Part shown: positions 18,223-27,966 of the stretch, one piece after another
Position numbering within the stretch: position 1 is the first letter of the stretch
Layout: each line of letters starts with the position of its first letter
From: Nocardioides baekrokdamisoli
Lineage (GTDB): Bacteria > Actinomycetota > Actinomycetes > Propionibacteriales > Nocardioidaceae
Direction of reading: 5' to 3'
Length of the DNA: 64,000 bases
NCBI RefSeq assembly: GCF_003945325.1
Contig: NZ_AP019307.1
Span: forward strand, 682,001-746,000
Program-made: the position numbers and the translations under genes
The notes under the pieces: model-generated
The model's input: only the letters and a program-made list of their open reading frames with translations
The model's database searches: none
What the model was told of the DNA's origin: nothing

Positions 18223-19284
18223 TCAATTCCCGGCGGGCGGAGCTCCGGTCTCCCAGGTGGGGACGTCGAGCGTACGAAGCTCCTCGTCGGCCAGCGTCAC
18301 CAACTCTTCGCGTGACATCTGGATGCCCTTGCCCGTCGGGCTGAGGTTGAGGAAGAACTCATGGCCCTGGGTCGGAGCCCACGACTCCTCCCAGAGGTCG
18401 ATGTACCCCAGCGTGGCGAGGTCGTGCACGAGCAGGCGCAGATGGTGCGGCGTGAACACCCAGTTGTGCATGTCGATGTATCCGGCCTGCTGCTCAGCGC
18501 GCTTGAGGTTGGCCTTGACCTGGTCGATGCCGTTGACCCAGGTGTAGTCGCCACGGTGACCCGGCGCCCACGAGGTCGTGCCGCGGTGCTTGACCGCGTT
18601 GAGGGTGAACTCCGCCATCGTGCCGGGCGTGTGGAACGTCGGGGCGTTCGCGGCGGTGTCGATCACGCGGGCCAGCGTCGTACGCCCGCGGAAGCGGTCG
18701 AAGGTGAAACGGCAGTCGGGCACGACCAGCGCGATCCGACCATCTGCCGCGAGCAGCCGCGCGCACTCGTTGAGGAAGTGCACGAGCGACAGCGAATGCT
18801 CGATCACGTGCGAGGCGAGCACGATGTCGAAACGCTCCGGGATGAGGTCGGCCATTTCCGAGCCGGCCTCGAGGACGTAGTCGACCTCCTCAATGTCGTT
18901 CGGGTCGTACGGGTGGTTCTTGTATTTCTCGACCAGACCCTGACGGTCCAGGTAGTCCGTGTTCCTGGTGTTGAACCCGTCCTTCTTGGCGCAGGTCGGA
19001 TTGTGTGCCGGTCCGATCTCAAGGATGGAGCTGTCCCGAGGGCGATCCATGAGCGCCACGGTCTGGCGCAGCGCTGTCCGTTCCTCCCGAGGCAGCGTGC
19101 CCGGCCGTTCCGAGATGGCGGTGGGGCGTGCCGCGACGACCTTCTCGACGACCTTGAAGACCGGCTTCTCCAGGATGCGGTCTGCCAGCTCCGGTTGGTC
19201 CAGCACCGCACGCTTGATGCGACCCAATCGACGGCGGGTCTCCGGCGGCAGGCTGTCCTTCAGACGGTCTGCATACCTCGACAT
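18223..19284 (-). CDS. Class I SAM-dependent methyltransferase
   Basis: 353 aa from ATG 19284, preceded by AGGAGG five bases upstream; longer versions to 19470 lack such a site. Motif I appears as ILEIGPAHNPT and the later DIVLASHVIEHSLSLVHFLNECARLLAADGR spans motifs III-IV of a methyltransf_11-like fold. A basic N-terminus (KDSLPPETRRRLGRIKRAVL) precedes the fold. The C-terminal part (WVFTPHHLRLLVHDL) resembles methyltransferases found in surface-glycan clusters. The substrate is unknown; nearness to GT61 and Gmd-like genes hints at glycan modification. Confidence 0.8.
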   Translation of the reverse strand: MSRYADRLKDSLPPETRRRLGRIKRAVLDQPELADRILEKPVFKVVEKVVAARPTAISERPGTLPREERTALRQTVALMDRPRDSSILEIGPAHNPTCAKKDGFNTRNTDYLDRQGLVEKYKNHPYDPNDIEEVDYVLEAGSEMADLIPERFDIVLASHVIEHSLSLVHFLNECARLLAADGRIALVVPDCRFTFDRFRGRTTLARVIDTAANAPTFHTPGTMAEFTLNAVKHRGTTSWAPGHRGDYTWVNGIDQVKANLKRAEQQAGYIDMHNWVFTPHHLRLLVHDLATLGYIDLWEESWAPTQGHEFFLNLSPTGKGIQMSREELVTLADEELRTLDVPTWETGAPPAGN

Positions 19285-19423
19285 CGTTCCTCCTGGCATC
19301 CGGCGTTGCGCTCCGAACCGCGCCCGCGCGATCACCCTACAAGCGCACGCGACAGCCGTGGCGCGTCCGCAACGGCCGCGTGCCGAGGCGGACTGCGGCG
19401 AAGGCGCCGCTAGCCTTCTGCGC

Positions 19424-19855
19424 ATGCCTTCGTTCACGTTGTCGGCCCACGCGCCGACGGACGTCACCACGACCTTCGACTATGTCGCCGACTCCTCGAA
19501 CACGCCCCAGTGGTTCTACGGGATCAAGAAGTTCGAACCGATGACCGAGCTCACCCGCGGCCTCGGCGCGACGTTCGAAACTGAGGTACACATGGGCGCG
19601 ACGCTCAAGAGCACGGTGGAGTGCACGGAGTACGTCGAGAACGAGATCTTCACGATCGAGTCGATCAAGGGCATCCAGAACAAGTCGCGCTGGACCTTCG
19701 CCCCCAGCGCCGACGGTGGCACCGAGATCGACGTCGAGTTCTCGTACCACCTGGGCAGCGGCATCGCTGGCGCAGCACTGAGCCGTCTGGTCGAGCCGTT
19801 CGTGGCGATCACCGTCAAGCACACCACCAACTCGTTGGTCGCCCAGCTGAGCTGA
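19424..19855 (+). CDS. SRPBCC family protein
   Basis: 143 aa starting MPSFTLSAHAPTDVTTTFDY at ATG 19424. The pattern of an N-terminal strand, the WFYGIKKFEP loop, a central sheet (SKWTF-like segment SRWTFAPSADGGTEIDVEF) and a C-terminal amphipathic helix fits polyketide-cyclase/START-like SRPBCC proteins. These bind hydrophobic ligands; no ligand can be named. The stop overlaps the start of the next GNAT gene (TGATG), so they form a coupled pair. Confidence 0.8.
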   Translation: MPSFTLSAHAPTDVTTTFDYVADSSNTPQWFYGIKKFEPMTELTRGLGATFETEVHMGATLKSTVECTEYVENEIFTIESIKGIQNKSRWTFAPSADGGTEIDVEFSYHLGSGIAGAALSRLVEPFVAITVKHTTNSLVAQLS

Positions 19856-20304
19856 TGATCAGACTCGCCGCCATCGAGGACGCGTCCACGGTCGCGGCGC
19901 TGCTGGACGCCTTCAATCGCGAGTTCGACACGCCGACTCCGGGGCCGGCGGTCCTGGCCGTACGGCTGACGCACCTGCTGGCGGCGCCCACGACGTACGC
20001 GGTCCTCGCCGAGGATCCTGCGGTCGGCGTCGCCCTGGTGACGATCCGGACGAACGTGTGGGCCGACGGTGCGGTGGCTCTGCTGGACGAGTTGTACGTC
20101 GTCCCCGGGCAACGCAACGGCGGGCTCGGCAGCGCCCTGTTGGCGGTGGTCGAGCAAACTGCCCGCGACCGCGGCTGCGACTGGCTGGAGATCAACGTCG
20201 ACGGCGAGGACACCGATGCCCGCCGCTTCTACGAACGCCACGGATACAGCCACCACGACGAGGGCCAGACCGAGCCGCAGCTCTACTACTCCCGCGATCT
20301 GTGA
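19855..20304 (+). CDS. GNAT family N-acetyltransferase
   Basis: 149 aa from ATG 19855, overlapping the preceding stop. The acetyl-CoA motif is LYVVPGQRNGGLGSALLAVV (Q/R-x-x-G-x-G/A), followed by WLEINVDGEDTDARRFYERHGY, the standard GNAT end. Predicted cytosolic acetyltransferase of unknown substrate, translationally coupled to the SRPBCC gene. Confidence 0.88.
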   Translation: MIRLAAIEDASTVAALLDAFNREFDTPTPGPAVLAVRLTHLLAAPTTYAVLAEDPAVGVALVTIRTNVWADGAVALLDELYVVPGQRNGGLGSALLAVVEQTARDRGCDWLEINVDGEDTDARRFYERHGYSHHDEGQTEPQLYYSRDL

Positions 20305-20306
20305 AA

Positions 20307-22163
20307 TCAGTCACTCATGCGGTGGAGGTAGCACCACCGCCAGTGCTCACCGGCCTCAGCCGACTGTGCGACGACATGCCCGGTTGCTCGGAAATGGGCA
20401 GCCGCGTGTGCTCCGACCGATGAGTCACTGCAGCCGACATGACCACAGGTGAGGCATCGTCGGAGAGCCACCCAGGTATGTCCGAGCGGACCGCACTCGT
20501 CGCACGCGTCCGCGCTGGCGTCCGGCAAAGGTGCGACCCGCTCGAGGTCGACACAGGAGGCCCGTGTCGCGCCCTGCACCATCCGCGCGCGGGCCCGGTC
20601 TGAGGTGTCGAGCGCTGCCTCCTCGACGTCGAGCATGGCCAGGACGTCGGCGACGACCGGGGCAGGCACGCGTCCCGATCGGCGTACGTCCAGCACCTGC
20701 CGTCGCTCCGCGTGGATCATCGAACGGCGCAGCCGACTCATCGTCTCCGGCGGCGATTCGGTCTCCTGGGGAGCACCGAGTCGCGCCCAGGCGGCTCGCG
20801 TACGCGCCTCGAGGCCGTCCAGGAGTTCGGCCCGGACGCCGTAGCGATCGTCGAACTCCTCGGCATCCAGAGCCGCCTCGCCGGCGTCGGCGGCCCTCTG
20901 CAGCAGTCGGGCACGAGCCAGGGCGTCCGCGGCCGGGTCGGGCGCGGGCACCTTGAGCCGGCGCGCGACCCAGGGCAACGTCGCACCCTGGAGAAGGAGC
21001 GTCCCGGCCACGACGGCGAAGGCGATCGTGACGAGGACGGCGCGGAGCGGATCACCGTCCTCGATCGGCGGCAACAGGAAGGCGGCCGCCAGTGTGACCA
21101 CGCCGCGCATACCTGCCCACGCGAGGACGAACGTCGAGGTCCAGGGCGGCTTGCGCCCGGTGCTCGGATCGATGCCGGGTCGCGAGATCGCGTACCGCAC
21201 CACCACGACCCAGATCAGACGCAGGATGATGACCGTCGCCAGCGTCGCCAGGCAGACGATCGCGATGGCGGAGTCCGACATCTTTGAGGAGTGCGCCTCG
21301 TCGAGGATCGTCCGGGCCTGCAGTCCGATGAGCAGGAAGACGACGTTCTCGAGGACGTGCGCGATCGTGCGCCAGTTGAGTCGGTCGGCGATCCGGGCCT
21401 GCGCCGTCTGCAGCCGCGGGGCCAGGTGCCCGAGCAGCAGACCCACGACCACGACGGCGATGACCCCCGAGGCATGGATCTGCTCTGCACCCAGGTAGGC
21501 CGCGAACGGGATGATCAGTGACACCGCCGCATCGGTGACGTAGTCACGAACCAGGCGGCGGATACGCGAGACGATGACGAACGCGAGGAAACCGACGACA
21601 GCTCCCCCGCCGGCGGCGAGTACGAAGTCCAGCCCGACCCGCCAGGCGCTGACTGCCTCGCCGGCGGCCACACCGAGGGCCGTGCGTACGAGCACGAGCG
21701 CCGTGGCGTCGTTGAGGAGCGACTCCCCCTCCAGGATCGTGGTGATCCGTCGCGGCAGACCGATCCGGCGCCCGACGGCGGTGGCCGCAATGGCATCTGG
21801 CGGTGCCACCACGGCTCCGATGGCGAACGCAAGCGGCCAGGACAGCCCGGCGACCAGGGCGTGGGTCACCACCGCGACCCCGGCCGCGGTGAAGGCCACC
21901 AACCCGACCGAGAGGAAGAGGATCGGGCGCTTGTTGGCTGCGAAGTCGACCAGCGATGTCTGGAACGCCGCGGCGTACAACAGCGGCGGCAACAGCCCGA
22001 GGAGCACCACATGCGCGGAGAGATGGATCGGTGGAAGCGCGTACGACCCGGCAACCCCGACGACGATCAGGACGAACGGGGCCGGGACGTCGAGCCGCTC
22101 CGCCAGGATCATGCAGGCGAGCACAGCCGTGGCGATGGCAATCAGGAGCATCGCGACGGACAT
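20307..22163 (-). CDS. CPA1-type Na+/H+ antiporter with C-terminal UBP zinc finger
   Basis: 618 aa from ATG 22163. About a dozen hydrophobic segments span residues 1-410. The family core shows as GAVVAPPDAIAATAV (the paired acidic/proline element) and LEGESLLNDATALVL, typical of NhaP/CPA1 exchangers. The cytoplasmic tail of about 200 residues ends in a UBP-type zinc finger: CDECGPLGHTWVALRRCLTC, GHVGCSDSS, then HAAAHFRATGH. In eukaryotes this finger binds ubiquitin; in bacterial antiporters its role is unknown. Longer starts exist but lack a ribosome site. Divergent from kgd. Confidence 0.88.
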   Translation of the reverse strand: MSVAMLLIAIATAVLACMILAERLDVPAPFVLIVVGVAGSYALPPIHLSAHVVLLGLLPPLLYAAAFQTSLVDFAANKRPILFLSVGLVAFTAAGVAVVTHALVAGLSWPLAFAIGAVVAPPDAIAATAVGRRIGLPRRITTILEGESLLNDATALVLVRTALGVAAGEAVSAWRVGLDFVLAAGGGAVVGFLAFVIVSRIRRLVRDYVTDAAVSLIIPFAAYLGAEQIHASGVIAVVVVGLLLGHLAPRLQTAQARIADRLNWRTIAHVLENVVFLLIGLQARTILDEAHSSKMSDSAIAIVCLATLATVIILRLIWVVVVRYAISRPGIDPSTGRKPPWTSTFVLAWAGMRGVVTLAAAFLLPPIEDGDPLRAVLVTIAFAVVAGTLLLQGATLPWVARRLKVPAPDPAADALARARLLQRAADAGEAALDAEEFDDRYGVRAELLDGLEARTRAAWARLGAPQETESPPETMSRLRRSMIHAERRQVLDVRRSGRVPAPVVADVLAMLDVEEAALDTSDRARARMVQGATRASCVDLERVAPLPDASADACDECGPLGHTWVALRRCLTCGHVGCSDSSVGAHAAAHFRATGHVVAQSAEAGEHWRWCYLHRMSD

Positions 22164-22328
22164 GGGCACATTGTCGCCGGTCAGACCTGAGGAAACATGG
22201 GCGTAACCGTGTATCTCACGCTCCGGTGTGAATCGCGGGTCGCTGCCCAAAATCCCTGGCGGGTGACTAATCTGGACCGTCGGCGGGACATCCCTGCCAG
22301 AGGCAATCGGAAGAGGCGAATAGAAGCC

Positions 22329-25300
22329 GTGTCACAAGACACCACTCCCGGCATCCCCGCAGACTTCGGAGCCAACGAATGGCTCGTCGAGGAGATGTAC
22401 AACCAGTACAGCAAGAACCCCTCGAGCGTGGACTCCGCCTGGGTCGCGTATTTCCAGAAGAACGGTTCGCCGGCCAGCCCCGCTCCGGTCGCCCCGGCCG
22501 TCCCCATCGCCTCGGCCCCGGCGGCCAGCGTCGCACCTGCGCCGATGGCGCCTGCCCCCGCCGCGGCCCCCACGACCTCGCTCAACACCGCCGGCGGCCC
22601 GATCGCCCGCGACGTTCCGAAGCCTGCTCCGTCCGCCGCTGACGACGCGCCGACCTACACGGTCCTCAAGGGCGCACCGGCGCGTACGGCGCTCAACATG
22701 GACGAGTCGCTGACCGTCCCGACCGCCACCTCGGTGCGTACGGTCCCGGTCAAGCTGCTGTGGGACAACCGCACGGTCATCAACAACCACCTCGCGCGCG
22801 CTCGAGGCGGCAAGGTCAGTTTCACCCACATCATCGGCTACGCGATCGTCCAGGCGGTCAAGGCGATGCCGAGCATGAACGTGGGCTTCGAGGTCGTCGA
22901 CGGCAAGCCGAACCTGATCACGCCAGCCCACATCAACTTCGGTCTCGCGATCGACCTGCCGAAGCCCGATGGCAGCCGCGCCCTCGTCGTGGCCGGCGTC
23001 AAGGGTGCCGAGTCGATGGACTTCGCCGCCTTCTGGTCCGGCTACGAGGACATCGTCAAGCGCGCCCGTGACAACAAGCTCACGGTCGCGGACTTCCAGG
23101 GCATCTCGATCTCGTTGACGAACCCCGGCGGCATCGGCACCGTGCACTCAGTCCCGCGCCTGATGAAGGGCCAGGGCTGCATCGTCGGTGTCGGCTCGAT
23201 GGAATACCCGGCCGAGTGGCAGGGCGCCAGCGCCGACGTCATCGCCCGCAACGGCGTCAGCAAGGTCATGACCCTGACCTCGACGTACGACCACCGCGTC
23301 ATCCAGGGCGCTGGCTCTGGCGAGTTCCTCAAGCGCGTTCACGAGCTGCTGCTCGGCAAGGACGGCTTCTACGACGACATCTTCCGGTCGCTGCGGATCC
23401 CGTACAAGCCGATCCAGTGGGCGCAGGACGTCTCGACCTCCCACGACGACCAGATCGGCAAGCAGGCCCGGATCCTCGAGTTGATCCACGCCTTCCGGGT
23501 ACGCGGTCACCTGATGGCCGACACGGACCCGCTCGAGTACGTGCAGCGCACCCACCCGGACCTCGAGGTGGAGACGCACGGCCTGACCCTGTGGGACCTG
23601 GAGCGCGAGTTCCCGACGGGTTCGTTCGGTCGCGCCGACCGTCCTTTCATGAAGCTGCGCGACATCCTCGGCATCCTGCGCAACTCGTACTGCCGCACCA
23701 CCGGCATCGAGTACATGCACATCCAGGACCCGGCCGAGCGCGCTTGGCTGCAGGAGCGGATCGAGCAGCCGTTCGCCGCGGTCCCGCGCGATGAGCAACT
23801 GCGGATCCTGTCGAAGCTCAACGAGGCCGAGGCCTTCGAGACCTTCCTGCAGACCAAGTTCGTCGGCCAGAAGCGCTTCTCCCTCGAGGGCGGCGAGACC
23901 ACCATCCCGGTCGTCGACGAGATCGCCGAGGCGGCCGCGCAGGCCGGTCTGGACGAGGTCGCGATCGGCATGGCTCACCGCGGCCGCCTGAACGTGCTCG
24001 CCAACATCATCGGCAAGTCGTACGCGCAGATCTTCCGCGAGTTCGAGGGCAACATCGACCCGCGGACCGTCCAGGGCTCCGGCGACGTCAAGTATCACCT
24101 CGGCGCCGAAGGCGTCTTCAAGGCCGGAACCGGCGAGGAGATCAAGGTCTCGGTCGCCGCGAACCCGTCACACCTGGAGACCGTCGACCCGGTCCTGGAG
24201 GGCATCGCCCGCGCCAAGCAGGACGTTCTGGACAAGGGCCAGGAGTACCCGGTGCTGCCGGTCCTGCTCCACGGTGATGCAGCGTTCGCCGGTCAGGGCG
24301 TCGTCATGGAGACCCTGCAGCTGGCTGGTCTGCGCGGCTACCGCACCGGCGGCACCATCCACGTGATCGTCAACAACCAGGTCGGCTTCACCACCGCCCC
24401 GGCGAACTCGCGCACCTCGACGTACGCCACCGACGTGGCCCGTACGACGCAGGCACCGATCTTCCACGTGAACGGTGACGACCCGGAGGCGTGCGTACGC
24501 GCTGCTCGCCTCGCGTTCGACTTCCGTCAGGCGTTCCACAAGGACGTCGTCATCGACATCATCTGCTACCGCCGCCGCGGTCACAACGAGGGTGACGACC
24601 CGTCGTACACCCAGCCGCTGATGTATGACCTGATCGAGCAGAAGCGTTCGGTCCGCAAGCTCTACACCGAGGCGCTGATCGGTCGTGGTGACATCACCTT
24701 GGCCGAGGCCGAGGAGGCCCTCGCCGACTACCAGCGTCGCCTCGAGTCGGTGTTCACGGCGGTACGCGACGCCGACGCGAAGCCGGACCAGTGGACGACC
24801 GTCCCCGACTACCCGGAGAAGCGCGACTACGCCGCGACCACGGCGGTCACTGCGGAGGTCCTCAAGCGGATCGCCGACGCGTACGTCTCCCCGCCGGAGG
24901 GCTTCACCGTCCACCCGAAGGTCATGCCGCAGTTGCAGCGTCGCGCCACCTCGATCACCGACGGCGGCATCGACTGGGGCACCGGCGAGATCCTCGCGCT
25001 GGGCTCGTTGCTGATGGAGGGCCGCCCGGTCCGCCTTGCGGGCCAGGACTCGCGTCGCGGCACGTTCGTGTCCCGGTTCGCGACCATGATCGACAGGGTC
25101 AACGCGAACGAGTGGACCCCGCTCACCCAACTCAGCGAGGACCAGGCGAAGTTCTTCGTCTACGACTCACTGCTCAGCGAGTACGCCGCGCTCGGCTTCG
25201 AGTACGGCTACTCGGTCGCCCGACCCGACGCGCTGGTCCTCTGGGAGGCCCAGTTCGGCGACTTCGTCAACGGCGCTCAGAGCGTCATCGACGAGTACGT

Positions 25301-25982
25301 CTCCGCAGGCAAGACGAAGTGGGGCCAGGACTCGGGTGTCGTCCTCCTGCTGCCGCACGGCTATGAGGGTCAGGGTGCCGACCACTCCTCGGCCCGCATC
25401 GAGCGGTTCCTGACGCTGTGCGCCGATGAGGCCATGGTGGTGGCTCAGCCGTCCACCCCGGCTTCATACTTCCACTTGCTGCGCCAGCACGCACTCGGCG
25501 GCAAGCACCGTCCGCTGATCGTCTTCACGCCGAAGTCGATGCTCAAGCGCAAGGAAGCGGCCTCGCAGCCGGCCGACTTCACCTCGGGCACGTTCCGACC
25601 GGTGATCGGCGACGACACCGTCAACGCTGCTGCAGTCAAGACGGTCCTGCTGGTGTCGGGTCGTCTGACTTGGGACCTCGTTGTGGACCGCCAGAAGCGC
25701 GAGCGCGACGACGTGGCGATCGTCCGCGTCGAGCAGCTCTACCCGTGGCCAGTCGAGGAGCTCAAGGCCGAGCTCGCGAAGTACCCGAACGCGACCGTCA
25801 AGTGGGTCCAGGACGAGCCGTACAACCAGGGCCCGTGGCCGTCGTACTACCTCAATGTGGTGCCGCAGCTCGGTCGCCCGGTCGAGCCGGTGACGCGCCC
25901 GTCGTCGTCGACCACGGCGGTCGGCACGCTCAAGCGTCACCAGGCCGAGGCCAAGGAACTGCTGGACAAAGCCTTCAGCTGA
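22329..25982 (+). CDS. kgd: Multifunctional 2-oxoglutarate decarboxylase/dehydrogenase E1
   Basis: 1217 aa from GTG 22329, starting VSQDTTPGIPADFGANEWLV; the length matches mycobacterial Kgd. Order: a short N-terminal segment (1-45), an Ala/Pro-rich linker (to about 110), an E2-like succinyltransferase domain (to about 370, catalytic TYDHRVIQGAGSGEF), then the ThDP-binding E1 domain (HRGRLNVLANIIGK, GDAAFAGQGVV and VNNQVGFTT for cofactor binding) and the transketolase C-terminal part. It feeds 2-oxoglutarate into the TCA cycle as part of the hybrid actinobacterial ODH complex. Actinobacterial Kgd is usually controlled by the FHA protein GarA/OdhI, which is not encoded in this window. Confidence 0.96.
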   Translation: MSQDTTPGIPADFGANEWLVEEMYNQYSKNPSSVDSAWVAYFQKNGSPASPAPVAPAVPIASAPAASVAPAPMAPAPAAAPTTSLNTAGGPIARDVPKPAPSAADDAPTYTVLKGAPARTALNMDESLTVPTATSVRTVPVKLLWDNRTVINNHLARARGGKVSFTHIIGYAIVQAVKAMPSMNVGFEVVDGKPNLITPAHINFGLAIDLPKPDGSRALVVAGVKGAESMDFAAFWSGYEDIVKRARDNKLTVADFQGISISLTNPGGIGTVHSVPRLMKGQGCIVGVGSMEYPAEWQGASADVIARNGVSKVMTLTSTYDHRVIQGAGSGEFLKRVHELLLGKDGFYDDIFRSLRIPYKPIQWAQDVSTSHDDQIGKQARILELIHAFRVRGHLMADTDPLEYVQRTHPDLEVETHGLTLWDLEREFPTGSFGRADRPFMKLRDILGILRNSYCRTTGIEYMHIQDPAERAWLQERIEQPFAAVPRDEQLRILSKLNEAEAFETFLQTKFVGQKRFSLEGGETTIPVVDEIAEAAAQAGLDEVAIGMAHRGRLNVLANIIGKSYAQIFREFEGNIDPRTVQGSGDVKYHLGAEGVFKAGTGEEIKVSVAANPSHLETVDPVLEGIARAKQDVLDKGQEYPVLPVLLHGDAAFAGQGVVMETLQLAGLRGYRTGGTIHVIVNNQVGFTTAPANSRTSTYATDVARTTQAPIFHVNGDDPEACVRAARLAFDFRQAFHKDVVIDIICYRRRGHNEGDDPSYTQPLMYDLIEQKRSVRKLYTEALIGRGDITLAEAEEALADYQRRLESVFTAVRDADAKPDQWTTVPDYPEKRDYAATTAVTAEVLKRIADAYVSPPEGFTVHPKVMPQLQRRATSITDGGIDWGTGEILALGSLLMEGRPVRLAGQDSRRGTFVSRFATMIDRVNANEWTPLTQLSEDQAKFFVYDSLLSEYAALGFEYGYSVARPDALVLWEAQFGDFVNGAQSVIDEYVSAGKTKWGQDSGVVLLLPHGYEGQGADHSSARIERFLTLCADEAMVVAQPSTPASYFHLLRQHALGGKHRPLIVFTPKSMLKRKEAASQPADFTSGTFRPVIGDDTVNAAAVKTVLLVSGRLTWDLVVDRQKRERDDVAIVRVEQLYPWPVEELKAELAKYPNATVKWVQDEPYNQGPWPSYYLNVVPQLGRPVEPVTRPSSSTTAVGTLKRHQAEAKELLDKAFS

Positions 25983-25991
25983 TCTAGTCGC

Positions 25992-26040
25992 AAAGGGCCC
26001 TCTCGCTGCGCTGCCTCAGGCGCGTACGAGGGGGCCCTTT
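25992..26040 (+). terminator. Terminator-like hairpin after kgd
   Basis: AAAGGGCCCTCTCG pairs with CGTACGAGGGGGCCCTTT with one mismatch, giving a long GC-rich stem just 10 bp after the kgd stop. There is no long T run, which is common for actinobacterial terminators. It may only partly block read-through into the DUF6104 gene. Confidence 0.7.
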
Positions 26041-26055
26041 CCGCAAGGAGAACCC

Positions 26056-26232
26056 ATGTACTTCACCGACCGTGGCATCGAAGAGTTGATCAACCGCCGG
26101 GGCGACGAGGAGGTCAGCCTCGCCTGGCTGGCCGAGCAGTTGCAGGCGTTCGTCGACTCCTACCCGGACTTCGAGACGGCGATCGAGCGCTTCGCGACCT
26201 GGCTCGCCCGGCTCGACGACCCGGAGGACTGA
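26056..26232 (+). CDS. DUF6104 family small protein
   Basis: 58 aa (MYFTDRGIEELINRRGDEEV...FATWLARLDDPED), with AAGGAG six bases before the ATG. The opening MYFTDRGIEEL and closing WLARLDD are typical of a small acidic protein that commonly follows kgd/sucA in actinobacteria (DUF6104). Its function is not known. It directly abuts the next gene (the GTG begins right after its TGA). Confidence 0.85.
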   Translation: MYFTDRGIEELINRRGDEEVSLAWLAEQLQAFVDSYPDFETAIERFATWLARLDDPED

Positions 26233-27954
26233 GTGGGCCTGTCCGAGGCCGTGAGGCTTCGCGCGTCGCGCTCAGCACCTGCCCGCCGGATACAGGGCCG
26301 ATGGGTGAACCCCGGCTGCATGGCTCTACTGGCCCTGCTGACCGTCGCCGTGTACGCCGGCCCGGCCCTCTCGGCCTTCAACAGTCTCCGCCTGGGCACG
26401 CCGGGAGACTCGACGGAGTTTCAGTACTTCCTCGGCTGGAACGTGCATGCGCTCGCGCATTTCCAGAACCCGTTCTTCACGCATTCCGTCTTCGCGCCCG
26501 ACGGACTCCATCTGGCCACCGTGGCATCGATCCCGAGCGTGTCCATACTCGTCGCACCGGTGACGCTGCTGATCGGCAGCACCGCGGCGTACAACACCGC
26601 ACTCCTCCTGGGGATCGCAAGTTCGGCGGCTGCGATGTACCTCCTGGCCCGCGAAATGTTCTCCAACGCAGTCGCCGCGTTGCTGGTCGGCGCACTCATG
26701 GTGGTGTCGCCGTACGAGGCGGAGCATGGACTCGGCCACTTGAATCTGGTCTGGATCGGCGGCTTGCCCTTCGTCGCGTACCTCACGGTGCGCCTCTTCA
26801 AGGGAACCGTGAGCAGGCGCTGGTACGTCCTCGGCACCGCCGTCGCGGTCGCCTTCACGATCGGCGCGTCGACCGAACTCTTCGTGACGGGATCATTGTT
26901 CGGCGCGATCGCACTACTGATCGCGCACCTACTCAGTTCAGATGCCGACAGGGTTGCGCTCCGCGCGTGCCTCCTGCCGCTGGCCCTCGGAGTCCTCGTG
27001 GGCCTGCTCCTCGCGAGCCCGGCGATCTGGGCAGCACTGACCACTGGCCTGCCGTCCGAAGGACTCAACGGTCCGGGAGCGTTCTCCTCGGACCTGACCA
27101 ACCTCGTCCTGCCAGCCGGTGCTGCACCCGGGAGTTCCTACGTCGCATCCATCAGTCGCCTCTGGATCGGCAACCAAGCCGAGAACACGGCGTACCTGCC
27201 GGTCACGTTGCTGGCGTTGGTCGTGATCGCGGTCGTGTGCGCGCGTGGTCATCGCGTGGCCAGGGGCATTCTGATCTTCATCGGGACCGCGGTCATCCTC
27301 AGTTTCGGACCATCCCTGACCATTGCCGGCCACCGGGTCCTCGTCTGGCCCGGCATCATCCTGGCAGCCCTTCCGGTCACGCGTTTCGCCCTCCCCGGAC
27401 GATTCTCGGCCTACGTGTTCATGGGCGCGGTGCTCCTTGTCGCGTACGCCTGGTCCAGCGGCAGGATCCGCCGGGCCTGGGTACTCGGCCTCAGCGTCGG
27501 TACGTTCGTACTCCTGTACCCCTCGTTCGGCGGACTCGGGGTGCCGGTCGACACGCGTCCAGCCGCCTACGTCTCCAGCGGCCAACTGGCGCGGGAGCAC
27601 GGTGGCGAGAGCATCCTCGTTCTGCCCCCCGGACAGTACGGGCCGGGGCTGATCTGGGAGACGGACACCAATTTCGCGTTCCGGATGCCCACAGGCCCCT
27701 GCTGCGGAGCGACGTTCCCTCCCCAGTATCGCGATCCGACGGCAGCAGCTCTGTACAGCCTGCCGCATGGATTCGACTGGGCGAGAGCGCTTCCGCCGTA
27801 CCTGACGCGGGTCGGGGTCACCACTGTCCTGGTCGATCCGTCAGCCCATGACTGGCTGCAGATCATGCGGCGCGCGTTCCCCGGCAAGGGCCGCGTGGTT
27901 GGTGGGGTATGGGTCTTCGACCTGACGTCGGCGCCGGGTCGACCACTCTCGTGA
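26233..27954 (+). CDS. Multi-pass membrane protein, GT-C glycosyltransferase-like
   Basis: 573 aa with about ten to twelve hydrophobic segments from residue 28 to about 420, then a soluble C-terminal part. After the first segment comes a long loop with the acidic pair in GTPGDSTEFQYFLGWNV, the place where GT-C enzymes carry their catalytic acid. The later ILVLPPGQYGPGLIWETDTN is often seen at the C-terminus of such membrane glycosyltransferases. It would use a polyprenyl-phosphate sugar outside the membrane; donor and acceptor are unknown. GTG start abutting the DUF6104 stop. No close family name can be given. Confidence 0.6.
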   Translation: MGLSEAVRLRASRSAPARRIQGRWVNPGCMALLALLTVAVYAGPALSAFNSLRLGTPGDSTEFQYFLGWNVHALAHFQNPFFTHSVFAPDGLHLATVASIPSVSILVAPVTLLIGSTAAYNTALLLGIASSAAAMYLLAREMFSNAVAALLVGALMVVSPYEAEHGLGHLNLVWIGGLPFVAYLTVRLFKGTVSRRWYVLGTAVAVAFTIGASTELFVTGSLFGAIALLIAHLLSSDADRVALRACLLPLALGVLVGLLLASPAIWAALTTGLPSEGLNGPGAFSSDLTNLVLPAGAAPGSSYVASISRLWIGNQAENTAYLPVTLLALVVIAVVCARGHRVARGILIFIGTAVILSFGPSLTIAGHRVLVWPGIILAALPVTRFALPGRFSAYVFMGAVLLVAYAWSSGRIRRAWVLGLSVGTFVLLYPSFGGLGVPVDTRPAAYVSSGQLAREHGGESILVLPPGQYGPGLIWETDTNFAFRMPTGPCCGATFPPQYRDPTAAALYSLPHGFDWARALPPYLTRVGVTTVLVDPSAHDWLQIMRRAFPGKGRVVGGVWVFDLTSAPGRPLS

Positions 27955-27966
27955 GAGGGTCGGCCC

